This document shows, piece after piece, positions 11,865 through 23,800 of a DNA stretch of 64,000 nucleotides. The DNA comes from Erythrocercus mccallii. Lineage: Eukaryota; Chordata; Aves; Passeriformes; Dicruridae. The first letter of the stretch is position 1. The number at the start of each line of letters is the position of its first letter. Both the position numbers and the translations under genes were made by a program. Location of the stretch: the NCBI GenBank assembly GCA_013397435.1, contig VZRG01002610.1, positions 12,949 to 76,948 on the forward strand, in the 5' to 3' direction. The notes below the pieces were generated by a model, which ran no database searches, was not told the origin of the DNA, and saw only the letters and a list, made by a program, of their open reading frames with translations.

Positions 11865-12338
11865 TAAACATTTTGTGAGGCTTACACACTGTTTGCTATG
11901 TGTTTAAAAAGAAATTTCAGCTTTCCCTCACCACTTGCCTTGGATCTGTTTTTAGCTCATCTGTATCTGGGTTTTCTGCTATGTAACTAAGGACATTTAC
12001 AACAGATACAAATTTCATTATTGGGCTGTAATTGCATCTCTGATGCCCTGCTTTGATGTTAAATATAAAGAACCCCCAGGCTACTCCATCTAACACTGGC
12101 CTGTTAGAGAAGACTCTTTCTAGGGGAAGGCAGGGTGATGTATTTAGCCCGATCTGGAGAGGTGACGTTTATCAGACAGCTGAATGAGCTCCCAAATGAA
12201 GGAAGGCACCCTCCTTGGGCTCATATACCAAATCCAGCCCCAGAATACTGAAGGAGAGCAATCAACTTTGCATGTGGGAAAATGAGTGCATTTCATTTCT
12301 ACAAAAGCAGATTAAACAGAGAAGCACAGTTCCTATTT
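11865..12338. other. Unique non-coding sequence
   Basis: No repeat or exon recognised between the LTR and the next CR1 copy. Confidence 0.45.
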
Positions 12339-12490
12339 GGTGGAATCACCATCCCTGAAAGTGTTCAAAAAATATGCAGGTATGGTGCTTAGGGAACATG
12401 GTTTAGTGGTGGAAGTGGCAGTGCTGTGCTAATTGTTGGACTCAGTGGTCTTAGGGGGTCTTTTCCAACTGTAATTATTCTATGATTCTA
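12339..12490 (+). mobile_element. CR1 LINE 3' end (different subfamily)
   Basis: Blocks 'GGTGGAATCACCATCCCTGA', 'GGAACATGGTTTAGTGGTGG', 'GGTCTTTTCCAACTGTAAT' and a terminal 'ATTCTATGATTCTAT'. The 'ACATGGTTTAGTGG' type of tail differs from the 'CCCATGGCAGGG' type carried by most copies here, so it belongs to another CR1 subfamily. Confidence 0.85.
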
Positions 12491-13702
12491 TTTTGTATTA
12501 GTTTAATGAGGGCCTGGCACATTTTGGCAGCAATTCTCTCTTCCATCACCTTCCTCTAGGACAACTCTGAACAACTTCCTGGTTATGAATGCTATTTACT
12601 CCAAATCCATAAAAACATACAAATAATGAAAATCTTTAACCTTTTCCTCTTATCTATACATCAAGAAATTTCTGCCTTTCAAACATACAAATAACTGAAG
12701 CAGTCCCTTAATAGGCAAAATAAAAGACTTGAACATATCAAACACATCTTTCAGAGGTGCCCCAGAGGTGTATCAAAGTGCCAAGGAGGGAAAAATTGTG
12801 TTAAAAGTAGAACAGAAGGCACACGAATATCAACAATGTCCTGCCCAGACTGCAAAGAGGATACAGCCTTCATCTTCCTTTTCCCATGGAGACGGACTGG
12901 CTTGAAATCTGCAGCAGTACATAAAACTATGCTTATCTTTTCCTGTTTATAAGTTGCATGATGCATTCAATTTTATGAGCACTGGCCTTGTAAGCACAAG
13001 AACTTTCTAATCTGTAACCACTTGATTTATCTGGGCCAGGCTTGTTAAATCAAATTAAACCTGATGATAAAATAGCAATGAAAATGTTCGGGGGGGGATG
13101 GGGAGGGGGGGGTTTTGTGTCTGCAGAGCAGTGGAGGAAAATTGTGTTATTTAGAAGCTCATCTAGTTCAGGGGCCCGGCAGCTTTACATAAAAACACAC
13201 TTTTTGGAGCTGTGCTTTAGCAGTGAAGGAGTTAAAAGTGGGTACTTGCTCTGTTCCCATCCTTTTCTCCAGCATGACCACCAGACACCCTTCTTCTGGC
13301 TTTAACTAAAGCAGTTGTTTTATTATGCCCCCAGATTCCACCACATGTTTTAATGTGTACACCAATAAGTTTTGAATACATCAAGCATGTTTTTTATTAG
13401 TATTACTTGCCAGTATGAAGTTACTACCAAGCTAGTAAATATTTTGTCTCAGACCACACTAAGTTCTAGCCTAACTCTTGATTTTACCACTTCAGGTGGG
13501 TGGTCTCCCTTTCTCACTCACAAGGAGAAGTGGGAATATCCATGGATGGCAAAGGCATTGTTTCTGCTGAAAATGTTGTTTATTGTCCATGGCCAAGTCA
13601 GCTTTCCTGTCTTTTCCTGCATTTCCTGTGCATTCATGCAAAAAAGCACCTTGAGCACAAAATAAATCAGACTTCAGGAAAAGCTTCCCTAGGGAGGAAC
13701 TT
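12491..13702. other. Unique non-coding sequence with a G-run cluster
   Basis: No exon or transposon recognised. It contains the G-run cluster at 13090-13112. Small frames near 12751-12966 and 13372-13665 have no recognisable homology. Confidence 0.45.
13090..13112 (+). other. Candidate G-quadruplex
   Basis: G runs of 8, 4 and 8 separated by AT and a single A. Either 8-G run can supply two tetrad columns, so a compact four-column quadruplex with very short loops is possible. This is a structure prediction from sequence, not evidence of formation in vivo. Confidence 0.75.
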
Positions 13703-13995
13703 TTGACAAGGATGTGTAATTACAGGGCAAGGGGAAATAGTTTCACATTGACAGAGGGCAAGATTAGGTTGGATATTGGGAAGGAATTCTTGGATGCGAG
13801 GACAGTGGGGCCCTGCCACAGGTTGCCCAAAGCAGCTGTGGTTTCCCCTGGATCCCTGGAAGTGTCCAAGGCCAGGCTGGATGAGGCTTGGAGTAACCCG
13901 GTGTAGTGGAAGCTGTCCCTGCCCATGGCAGTGGAGGTGAAATTAGATGGCCTTTAAGGTCCCTTCTAAACCTAACCATTGTGTGATGATTCTGT
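13703..13995 (+). mobile_element. CR1 LINE 3' end
   Basis: Plus-strand CR1: 'GGGCAAGGGGAAATAG', 'TTGGATATTGGGAAGGAATT', 'GTTGCCCAAAGCAGCTGTGG', 'CCTGGAAGTGTCCAAGGCC', 'CTGCCCATGGCAG', 'TTTAAGGTCCCTTCTAAACC', then a degraded octamer tail. Frames on both strands across it are CR1 shadows. Confidence 0.9.
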
Positions 13996-15539
13996 TACTT
14001 CTGTGGCTTCCTACGTAAAGATAATTGGAAATTAGTGACAGCTTTGCAACCTACCTGATTCCTGCTCCACAGCAGAGCCAGGCCATCACAACTCTCAATA
14101 CGAGCTGTGCACACTGTGATCCGTCTGGCCCCAGCACTGCGGCTGCTACATTCATTGGGATGCTTGGCAGGGGTCAGTGCTGCTTGGTCTGAATGGCTCT
14201 TTGCTGTCTGCTTGCCTTAGGAGCTGCTGTGCCCCCTGCACACAGCCCTGAGATCCTTCCCAGGTTATGCAGGAACTCTGTGGCAGCTCAGGACCTGCCA
14301 GCACTCCCGAATTCCTACCCTCCTGCGTTTCTACTCCCCGCCTCCAGCTGCCATCACAGAAGAGATTGTGACTGCAGCTCATTCCTGTTATCTTTCACAT
14401 GCTGATAAATTGAATAAAATATAATTTCCTCAGCTACTCAGCATGTCTTTGTGACTCAAATTTCTGAGAGGAAGCAAAAGGCTTCCCATCAACCCAGACC
14501 AATCCTCACCAGGGAGGAGTTTGACTCCAGTGCCTGATTGTATGTAAGGTCATTTCAATCACAGCCTCTGCCCAAGGACACCGGCTCAGGGAGCACCAAG
14601 TGGCTTCAATTTCAATTTTGCTTTGAATGTAAGTCTAATTTGATTCTCGGTGGTGCTTAATTAGGGTGTATCATTGCCAAGACATGTGGTTTTATGCTGA
14701 AATATTCTACGCGTCAAGAAAACAAGAATGTGCAAACATTCTCTGGCCCTGACTTTCAGGATGGTTTCCTGCAGTCCTCATAAGAAAGCCTTGTGTCTAG
14801 CCCCCCATCACCATTTGATTTTACACCCCTCCATATGCAAAAGCTTTTCCTTAGGTCTGAGCACCTGCAATCAGGTTGTCTGAGATTTAGAAATCTCATG
14901 GTGGGGGGTCATTTGAGACTCCTGCAGATCCAACAGCAAGAGATAAACAGGAACAAATTAAGGCAATAGCCTTTCTCCCAGTGTATTGTCTTTGGAGAGG
15001 GAGGTTTTGAGCCACAACCTCTGGAACAGAGTACTCAGCACTGGCAATTTGGCTGTCCAAGATGACAGGAAATGTGGAGCTGAGCACAGGCAGCTTTGTC
15101 AGCAGTATTTCCCACTTATAGATGCAACCTGAAGAATTGAAAAGCCTCAGTAGCTAAAGCCACAATGGTATCCCCAGGGCAGTCAAGATGACCTCAAAGC
15201 TGAAACACAGTCCAAGACAAACCCCAGTAGGTGCTCAGCACACCCCTGCCTCTCCTGGCAATGCTGTTTCAGCATATTTAATGTCCCTCCCAATCCAAAC
15301 CAATGTGTCAGCCTCTGATTTCAGGAGCTAGCACCTCATAAGGAAGTGCATGTATTTTTCACCAGGCCATTTGTAAAATGCAAAGGATCATTTCACAGCT
15401 TTTCTCCACTCTTCCTGGGTGACCTTGCTGAGTCTCAGAAGTGCCATTCATCTCAGTCATCTGCAGCCACACAGTACTGTGGATGCAACATCAGTGATCT
15501 ACCTTTATAAACAGTAGAGAGGAACAGGTATATTCAGAG
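13996..15539. other. Unique non-coding sequence
   Basis: About 1.5 kb without recognised repeats or exons. Short frames only. Confidence 0.45.
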
Positions 15540-15690
15540 TAACTCGCCAGGTCTTAGATAAGTTCTGTGACTCAGTTCCTCATTTTCCACCTGCAAAACA
15601 GGAATGACAGCATTGCCCCATCTTCCTGGAAATGCCGTGAGAGAGGGCTAAAATACTTGGATAATATAGTTCTGGTGTTATGGAAACATC
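15540..15690 (+). repeat. Ancient MIR-like amniote repeat remnant
   Basis: The sequence around 'TGTGACTCAGTTCCTCATTT' followed by 'CTGCAAAACAGGAATGACAG' resembles the 'cctcagtttcc...ctgtaaaatggggataa' core found in MIR/CORE-type ancient repeats of amniotes. 'AAAATACTTGGATAATATAG' and 'GGTGTTATGG' follow in the expected order. It is heavily diverged and the family is not assigned. Confidence 0.5.
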
Positions 15691-18600
15691 TCCAACAGTC
15701 TGAAGTCACCGGGGAAAGAGGATATTCAGCTGATTAGCACATCCAAAGAGAGAAATTTTTGTCCTAGTTAATTATGGTGTTACTAAATTTCTGAGCATAG
15801 CATCTGGAATTTTGAGATATTTCTCCCTGGAAATCAGTAGCTGGGGTTTTGGGAGCTGTTGTTTTGTTTTTCCCCAGTGTAGTTAGAGCAATGAAGGCTT
15901 TAGATAAATTAGACATTCAGAGAGATTTGAGGCAAGTTGGGACTGATACAGATACAGTAAATCAAGTCACCAGCACCATCTGCTCTGTGGGAGAGGAGGC
16001 AGGGGACATCTTCCTCTCTTTTCAGTTAACAGATGCAGAAGATGGTGAAAAGGTCAGAGATAAATGTAGTGCTCACCTCATGCCACATATTCACAGGGGC
16101 TGGAGTGAAGAGGCCAGAAACACTTGTGTGTACTTTCAACCTTTCACTGCAGGCAGTAAAGAGCATTACAGAGATGGAAAGGACAGACTATTTTTGTGCA
16201 AAGCCTGGAGACAGTCAGTGTAGCAGAGTGGGACCAAAATAATAAAAACTCCAACCAAAAAATAATTTCCCCTTCTGCTTTCATCCTCCCTGTCTCTCCC
16301 ACACCCCTTCCCCTCCTGCCTTGCAGAAGCTATAAATCTAGGCCATCAGAGAGAAGCTGGAGCAGCAGCATATTATCTTGAGAAATCACTCCCATAAGGG
16401 AGCAGAAAGTTCACAAGTAGAGTGCCAAAAAAGGAGAAATCGCAGTACTATCATTGGATCCAGCTGCGGCTGGAAGGCATCCAAGCTCCTCGCACTGCTG
16501 ACATCCCTGTGCATAATCAGAAATTCCTTTCAATTATGTGGGAAAAGGAGCTTTGCATTGTCAGCCCAAATGCCCCTGTGAAGAAATGGGCTGCCACAGC
16601 ATCACCGTAGAAGGTCATGGTGGAGCAGCACCCAGGCACGGCGGCTCGGCATGGAGAGGGAGGGGAAGCACGCAGCAGCAGCACTTCGGTACCGCTCTGC
16701 TCTTCCATTAGCACATTTAATCTGAGGGCCTCTGAGTGCTTCACAGGCATCTAAAGCTGGTGGGAAACATGTAGGTACTGTTAGACCAATGTTAGGGATG
16801 GAAGAAATCCCCACTGTGAGGTGCAAGCCCTTGAGTGTTGAGAGATGGTTTCTACAACCCCAAGCCCCTTCTTGGTAGCTACTTCCCACCATGGCAGGCA
16901 AGAGGCACTGTCTTCCTGATGGTGTGTGATCTAGGATAGCAGGGACTCAGCACGCAGCTTGGAAAGCCCTCTGCATGGACATGTACCCCACAGGCACACC
17001 AAAGGCACAGACTTAAAATCTCAGTGCTTAAGCAGCCCAGCACTGTGGTGTCTGGATTTCGCAGTGCCCTGCTTTAAATGTAAATCACAGAGGTGTCTGA
17101 GAAGAGATGTCAAATTTCTGGAAATGCTGCCTGTTTTTCATTATGGCTCCTGAGTGTGTTTACTGAGATGTGAAAAGGTGTCCGTTTTCCTGCAAATGGA
17201 TTCCCTGCCTTTTTTCCCAATCTTTTTTGCCAATTTATATCCATTAATAGATTTAGTGGGCAGACTGACAAAGTTAGGCAGCTGCATGCTGTTTTTCCTG
17301 CTAGCTACAAGTGTGTTACAGGAGGTTATTTTAGCCTAATGAACTTACTATCCCCAGACTCCCTCTCTGTTGTCAGTAAAGAAAAATGGTTTCCATCAGG
17401 AGGAAAGAGAACTTGATGTGGATGCTGTGAACCATCTTGTGAAGTCTTTTTCCTCTTATTGGCAATGGAGGGAGCCTAGGGAGGGCTGTCCGTTAGGCAA
17501 AAGGTGGTTATTCTCCCTAATTTTCTCCATATACTGGTGGGAGATATTATTACCATATGACCTTTTGCCATCTAACTTAGGTGCTCTGAATCACTCCCTG
17601 GAAGCAACTATTTCTTGGCCTATACTGAAAATTTAGGCTGTGACTCACACCTAAAATAGAAACTCCAAATGGTCTATAATAGGTGGTGTGAATGGCTGCT
17701 ATTGTCTGTCTCAGTGGTGAGATCCCCACTCCGGGGACCATTGTTTCAGTGTTTGCACAGCTCTCAGCACAATGGAACATTTTAATTGCCTCCCCATACA
17801 CTCGCTTGTCTCCAAGAGTGCATTTTTCCTAACGTTAATGAACTATCATGAAGCTTCCTTCTCACAGAAGAATGGGAGGGAAAAGAGTGAGCAGTGTACT
17901 CTGGTGCTGGGACAAGTAACTGAAACCAGGACACTGCACCATTTAGAGACCTCAGATCTACCCTAATAGGTGTCCAGAACTGTGAATTACACAGTCAAGT
18001 CACTCCTCAAAACTAGTTTCAGGGTCCTAAATAGTTTGGGGTTGTGTGTGTTTGTGTGTTTGCACTAGTGATTCAAGAAATGGGGCCAGTTGGTGAGTGT
18101 AGTTGTGTTGCAAAACTCTTTAAAAAAGACTAGGAATGATGAAAAAACACCACAAGCAAGAGCAGAAATCGTACCAAGCCTAACTAGGCCTTGTGAATTC
18201 TCTGCCCTGGATTTTAACTCTGCAAGGTGCAGACAGCCTTCAGAGCAGGACGAAGGAGGGTGTGGGAGGTAAGAGGAGGGGATGACACGTGCTGGCTCTG
18301 CCTGTCCTGTCCCCTGGCCCAGTGAAGGACTTCGGCACTCTACGGAGTTGTCATTCCAGCATCTTTCTCCAGCTCTGTCATTATTTTGAATGAATACATA
18401 CACAGGAGACTAGCTGCAAGCTGGAATGTCTGGAATGCCAATGCAGAACTCAGCTAATAAGGGTTCTATAGTGTGAATCAGCAGCATACGGGTCCCGGTT
18501 TCACTTGGCTGTGTTCCATGAATAGCAGAAGAGACATTGAGTAACAGTGAATTGAAAATCAGTTTAAAAAGAGGAAGAGGATAAACCCTGAAAATACTCT

Positions 18601-19354
18601 CTGTTATGGTGTGAACTATTTTTAAAAGCTGAGAATTAAATCTTTAAGAGATTAACTTGGGGAAAATATCCTGTTCTGTGAAGTAGTCACATAACTCTGG
18701 CAAGGAATATCTCTGGAGTGAGTTGGTCCCAAGGAAAGAAGCTAATGAAAGCAGTTTTTCTTCAGTCTTACGTGACCTAGGATTGACCCAAAAGAATCAT
18801 AGTAATCGGGGAAAACACTGGGTGCTGCTAGAATTAATTTAGAACATGACCCCTAATTGGAGTTCCTGCTAGCACAAGGAGGCAGCTGTTGACTTGCATT
18901 AAAGGGGCTGGCAGATTGGTTCCTCTTTTTAATTTTTTTTTCAACTTTTTAAACTTTGCTACATATCCGCATCTGACAAGAACCTAGCAGAGAACTGGGG
19001 AACATCTTTTTTAATGACCATTCTGCATGCCTCTGTAAATGCATTCCTAATGGGTTACTTGCCGTGAAGCCTTTGCTATGAGATGTTGCTGGCAGAGCTT
19101 CTTTGGCTAAGAGCATGAACAAAAAATATTCAAAAGTACCCAGCCAATGTATCTTTGCCAATAAAATGTTGCTGTAGACACAGCTCTGCTGCTCCTTGAG
19201 GTTTTCACAACTACGTTGGCAGGATACTAGCCTCTGAGGGATGTCATATTGTCCCTGCTAGGAGAGGGCACTGTACTATGGCAACAATGAAACAAAGCCA
19301 CCCTAGGAGGACATTTCTCAAGGCCGGTATAATTTTACTCAATTTCAGCTACTA
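15691..19354. other. Unique non-coding sequence
   Basis: About 3.7 kb without recognised exons. A 124-codon plus-strand frame (15849-16223) has no motif I recognise and overlaps a second frame. A short stretch at 17735-17775 ('TTTGCACAGCTCTCAGCACA') is weakly similar to an ancient amniote repeat. Confidence 0.45.
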
Positions 19355-19570
19355 AGAATCACAGACTCACAAAATGTTTTGTGTTGGAACAGACCTCAAG
19401 TATCACCTCATTCCACAGCCCTCTCATGGGCAGGGATACCTTCCTCTAGACCAGATCACTCCAAGCCCTGTCCAGCCCGGTCTTGGACACTTGCAGAGAT
19501 GGGCCAGCCACAGCTGCTCTGGACATCTGTGCCAGAGCCTCATACAAGTTAACATAATTTGGGAACATCC
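19355..19570 (-). mobile_element. CR1 LINE 3' fragment
   Basis: Reverse CR1: 'AGAATCACAGACTCACAAAA', 'GTGTTGGAACAGACCTCAAG', 'CATGGGCAGGGATACCTTCC', 'CTAGACCAGATCACTCCAAG', 'TGTGCCAGAGCCTCA'. The distal boundary fades near 19570. Confidence 0.87.
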
Positions 19571-21304
19571 CAAAAATCACACAATTACATCAGGGATATC
19601 TCCATGAGCTGCTCATCCCTTTTGCCAGGAGCTAGTGGTAAAGAGGTTTTGCCTAGACTGAAAATTTTGCATTTATAAGAGATTTTTTTAACAGTGATTC
19701 AGAGAGGGAGGAGGAAACACACTGTGAGAAAATTGAAGGTTGTAGCTGGAGCATTGAGGACAGAGTCCTGAGGAAAATTAAGTCCCAAATATACTGTGTG
19801 GCTACCTATAGGCACTAAGAGTTGCAAAATGTGTGTGTAATTGTAAATACATTGTCTTAATGGGCTGTGTACCTGCTTGTAAGTGCTGCTGTTCATGGAA
19901 AATGTTCCTACTGTGCCACAGCAGTGAGTTGGCTACTGCTAAAGCTGTGAGGCTACCAGGTTTGCTGGCAGGTGTTTGGGGTGCAGAGCATGAAGCAGAG
20001 ACACAGGCAGTGCACATAGCAGAAGAGTGTACTATCCATGGAAAAGAAAAAAAAAATACAAGTATGAGCTGGATCAGTCATTTCCATCTCAAAGAGGATG
20101 GGAGGGAGAAGTCTGTCTCTTGAAGTAGCTGCAAGCAAGAGGGTGGAAAAAGAGTCTCAGAAGAGGGAAACTTCTGCAGAGATCACAGCAAACCCTACGG
20201 CTTTTGCGCTGCTCTGTCCCTTGGAAATTCAGTCAGACTGGAAAAATACCTCAAATGAGTGACTGAAGAGAATCAGGTAATCCTAGGAAACACTCTGGCA
20301 GGTCTTGTCACTCAGCAGGGATCCCCGTGTTAGGAGGTCCTCCTGACATACCAGGGAGTTGGGCTTTCTTACATTCTGGGCTGGCACTCTGTGGCAGGCA
20401 AAGAAAGTGAATTGCTGCTTGTATGGATGGCAAATACATTCACAAGCAGGAAATCTAGTCAAATTTAGCAGCCTGAAAGAGTAAGATTTTACCACTGCTC
20501 ATAAAACTGCATGGGAGGCACTGCTCAGAGGGACAAAAATTTTTCACTACCTGGGTATACAATGTGGACAAGAGCAGAGGCTCCCAGAGCTTCCACCAGC
20601 TCTGGGCAAAGACATTGTTCTGCCAAGGAAAGACTACAGGGAGTGCAGCTGTGCATGTCCCTGGCAGCAAAAGCTCCTCAGTTACAGGCTTTCATATCTT
20701 TCCTTTCATTAGTCAGCATTGCATGTGAACTGCAAGATGCTGCAGCAGCTGATTCCACATGCAGGGCCAGACAGCTCCCCAAACTGGAATGCAGAGATGC
20801 ACTAAAAACTGGTTCCAAACCTAAATGTTCCTGAGGTTTTTGGGTCAAAGCCCTCTTTTACTAAACGAGTTACTAGTCCTCATTTGCTCAGAATTTTGCC
20901 AAAGTTTTTATGTGACCTGAATCCTGAGTGTGTAACATTGACCAGTGACCTGAGACTACAGGAGACACCACATTTCTTTCTGTGTGCCCTTTCCTACGTC
21001 AGGTCCTCTCCGAAACTATTGTGCTGGCTCTGTCCACAGCAGCAGCAGACACAGCCCAAGGGTAGCTGTTTGTATTTTAATTTCTCTGTCCCCTGGGCTC
21101 TCCCTAACCAGGTGTTTTCAAGATGTAGTGGTTAAAAAGTCATTTTCCGCAGGAAAATGTGAAGCAGGACAGCCTAGTAGCTAACATGCTATCCCAAGAC
21201 CTCCAAACTGGGTCCTCTTCCCATCTCCGAGAGCAGCTGCCCCAGCAGCTGCGCAAGTCGCTCCACATTTATTTTCTTTCCCACCGTTTATTTGTCTCTC
21301 CTGT
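19571..21304. other. Unique non-coding sequence
   Basis: About 1.7 kb. Overlapping frames near 19833-20123 and 20511-20834 (96 and 107 codons) have no recognised homology. Confidence 0.45.
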
Positions 21305-21427
21305 TTGGACTACAAGCGCTTTAGGGCAGGGACTGTCTCTAAGTACAAGTTTATGCCATTGAGAGTACAATGAGGCCTTGATCTCAGCTGGGGACCCTCA
21401 GCACTATTTGGATTCCAGCAATAACTG
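21305..21427 (+). repeat. Ancient amniote interspersed repeat remnant
   Basis: 'TTAGGGCAGGGACTGTCTCT', 'GAGTACAATGAGGCCTTGAT', 'CTCAGCTGGGGACCCTCAGC' and a terminal AGCAATAA follow the same order as a widespread old amniote repeat whose core reads 'ggggcagggac...gcacaatggggcc...ctcggctggggcct'. I remember the pattern but not a secure family name. Confidence 0.55.
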
Positions 21428-21814
21428 AATTTTCCTCTCTCTGGAACTGCACAAGTCCAATGGGAAACTCCGGAGGGGGAACTGGGTGATGTGGACACAG
21501 TCAAAGAGCCCCTTGTCTCTAGAGATCAGGGAATAAAATATATTCAACAATTTTAAGTGTCCATGGCTCCCAGCCCCCTGAAATATGACAGGCCATGTTC
21601 AGCACATACAAATTAGCTGCATGCCATAACCCAATGTCCCTTCATTAGTCAACACGGGAACAAGCAGCTGCAGATGTATTTTCTGTGTTACACATGTTCA
21701 ATTAGCTGACAATCACAGTGTCAGTAGAAATAGACATAGATACACATTACAAGTGGCCATGTTTTAAATTAGCACCATATAATTTTCAGTGGTTTAGAGG
21801 CATGATGGACTTTC

Positions 21815-22085
21815 CATATGAGAATCTGCAAAGACTTGGATTATTTAACTTGGAAAGAAGGATAATTACATGGGCTTAATTGGCCTATTTAAGATGGCGA
21901 ATAGTGTAAGTAAAGCTGATCATTCCTGCTCTTTACACTCCACAGTAACATGAGAACTGGGGCTCATATGTTAAAATAAATGGTAAGTAAATTTAAAACA
22001 AATAAAGAAAATACCCTACAGCACAGCCTGCTTGTGGAATTCATTGCTCTGCAGCATTAGACTTAATGGATGGATCTTAAACCAG
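21815..22085 (+). mobile_element. Ancient CR1/L3-like 3' fragment
   Basis: 'TTATTTAACTTGGAAAGAAG', 'AACATGAGAACTGGGGCTCA', 'AATTTAAAACAAATAAAGAA' and 'TTGTGGAATTCATTGCTCTG' follow the order of old CR1/L3-type 3' ends ('agaactaggggtcat', 'tttaaaacaaacaaa', 'tgtggaactcattgc'). It is far more diverged than the CR1 tails nearby. Confidence 0.6.
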
Positions 22086-22196
22086 GTGAGAAAATGTAAC
22101 ATGTAGAGGACATGATCAAAATCCTGTGCTCACAGATGCAGACATGATGCTGGTTGTGATTTATTAAAATATGAGTATCAATCTAATATCGATATT

Positions 22197-22831
22197 TAAC
22201 TAGGACGGACAAAGACTCTCTAACAGTTTAAAGTTAGAAAGTGTATGTTTATTGTGACGCAGGGCAGCATGCGGGATAGCTCCCAAATACACACTGCGAA
22301 GATCTCAGGGAATTACAAAGCTTTTTATCTACAAAAGTCTTGAATATACAAAATACAAATGCATATTCATATTCTTGTCAACTCCCCTTCTCTGCTTCGT
22401 ATGCTAATTGACAAAAAGGCTATTAAGCATGCGTAGTTTGTTCCTTGAGATGAGTCGGGGGTCCATTCTGGGGAGGGGTCACCCGAAATGAAGAAGTAAA
22501 ATGAGTCTTCCTCGTTGTGACTTTTTTACCTTTTCAATGCATACGTGACAAATGGACCCTTGGTAGAGCCTAGAGTTTCATGTGTTCAATGGGTCCTCTA
22601 AGCATGGCAAGTCTGCAGCTATCTTGTGTCTTTGAGATCTATTCACCACGTTTTGTTTTTCATTACAAGCACAGCTACATAAACATAAAATTGACAAGCA
22701 ATTGATTTATTAGATCCGGGATAGCTTATCTCAAATCCGGTTTCTTCTAACCATTCTCTAACTTTTAACTGATTTCAGCAAAGCTTATCTATTTATTTCA
22801 GCTAAATCAGCAATATGTATTGTTAACTACA
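22197..22831 (-). mobile_element. Endogenous retrovirus LTR, boundaries approximate
   Basis: On the minus strand a TATA-like AGATAAAAAG (22321-22330) is followed by an AATAAA signal (22248-22253) within 'GTCACAATAAACATAC', then 'AGAGAGTCTTTGTCCGTC', a typical avian R-U5 layout. A 5' end TGTAGTTAAC at 22831 is plausible. The 3' end near 22197 ('CCTAGTTA') lacks the usual CA, and no target duplication could be fixed. No internal retroviral coding sequence is adjacent. It abuts CR1 ORF2 sequence at the high-coordinate side. Confidence 0.65.
22248..22253 (-). promoter_or_regulatory. LTR polyadenylation signal AATAAA
   Basis: Minus-strand AATAAA about 75 bp downstream of a TATA-like sequence in the same LTR. 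Role is inferred from layout only. Confidence 0.55.
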
Positions 22832-22859
22832 ACTTTAGCTTTTCTAAAGTCTTTAAAAT

Positions 22860-23800
22860 TAGTGTCTCAGTTCTAGATGCCCTGTCAAAGCCAGGTTCTT
22901 CATTCTGCCAGTTCCTATCTGTGCCTTCTGTGATCCAGGCAGTGTGGCTGGACTGCTGGCTGGTGAGTCCTGAGGAACAGTGTTGTTGAGTATTTCAGTC
23001 TTGTGCATATCCTGGGTAACTGGTCTCTCATCTCCTTCCAGAGAGGGTCCACATTTTCCCTGTCCTTCCTTTTACCACTGGCATACCTATACCTTTTACC
23101 ACTGGCATACCTATAGAAGTTTTTTTGTTGTTGTTGTTGCTCCTGTCATCCCTGGCCATATTTAATTCTATCAGGGCATTATCTTTCCTTTATCTTTTCC
23201 ATTATCATCCCTGATTGCCTGAACAATGTCTCTGTGTTGCTCCCAAGCTACCTGTCCTTACCTTCAACCTCTGTAGGCCTTCCTCTTGTGTTTTAATTCA
23301 CCCAGAACTCCTTTTTCATCCACACAGGCCTCCTGGTAATTTTATCTGGCTTCCTACCCATTGGAACTCATGGCTGCTGTGCTTGTAGGAGGCAATCCTT
23401 GAATTCCTGGGCCCCTCTTCCCTTCAGGTCTCCATCCCACAGCACTCTAGAAAGCAGCTCCCTGAAGAGGCCAAAGTCTGCTCTTCTGAAGTTCAGGGCA
23501 GGAAGCTTGATGTGTGCTATCACCATTTCCCCGGGGATCTGGGACTCTACCATTTCATGGTCAGTGCAGCCCAGGCTGCCCTTGAGCTTCACACTCCCTA
23601 ACAGCCCCTCCTTGCAGATGAGAATAAAGCCCAGCCCAGCACCTCCCCAAAGACTGAGGAGTGAAGAGGATGATCTGACTTCTTCTTCTCTGTTAGGGTG
23701 GCCTACACTTTTGGCAGCAAATCTTAGCAAAACAATGATTACATCAACCATCTCACATTCTGCTTTAATGTCCCTGATGAACCTCCTGCTTAGATTTTTA
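22860..23800 (-). pseudogene. CR1 LINE ORF2 remnant, endonuclease to linker region
   Basis: Read on the minus strand, this is the longest coding-derived stretch in the window. One open piece (23751-23368) contains 'SLGCTDHEMVES', matching the conserved 'SDHE' block of the CR1 apurinic-type endonuclease with Ser changed to Thr. It is followed by 'LNFRRADFGLFRELLSRV' and 'KGRGAQEFKDCLLQAQQ', the usual CR1 sequence after the endonuclease domain. Beyond it, shifted frames give 'GQVAWEQHRDIVQAIRD', 'ALIELNMARD' and 'EGTDRNWQNEEP', so the frame is broken several times. A 24-bp tandem duplication (23068-23115) lies inside. The reverse transcriptase domain and 3' tail are missing, and the piece stops near an LTR. 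The intact family encodes a protein for target-primed reverse transcription; this copy cannot. Confidence 0.85.
23068..23115. repeat. 24-bp tandem duplication
   Basis: Two exact 24-bp copies (23068-23091 and 23092-23115) containing 'TTTTACCACTGGCATACC'. The duplication lies within the decayed CR1 ORF2 and preserves frame length (8 codons). Confidence 0.95.

Noticed and set aside
14595..14660. Inverted repeat AGCACCA...TGGTGCT
   Set aside because: Seven-base arms about 50 bases apart are expected by chance in this length of DNA.
15849..16223. 124-codon plus-strand frame
   Set aside because: No recognisable domain, overlapped by another frame, no splice or promoter context that supports it.
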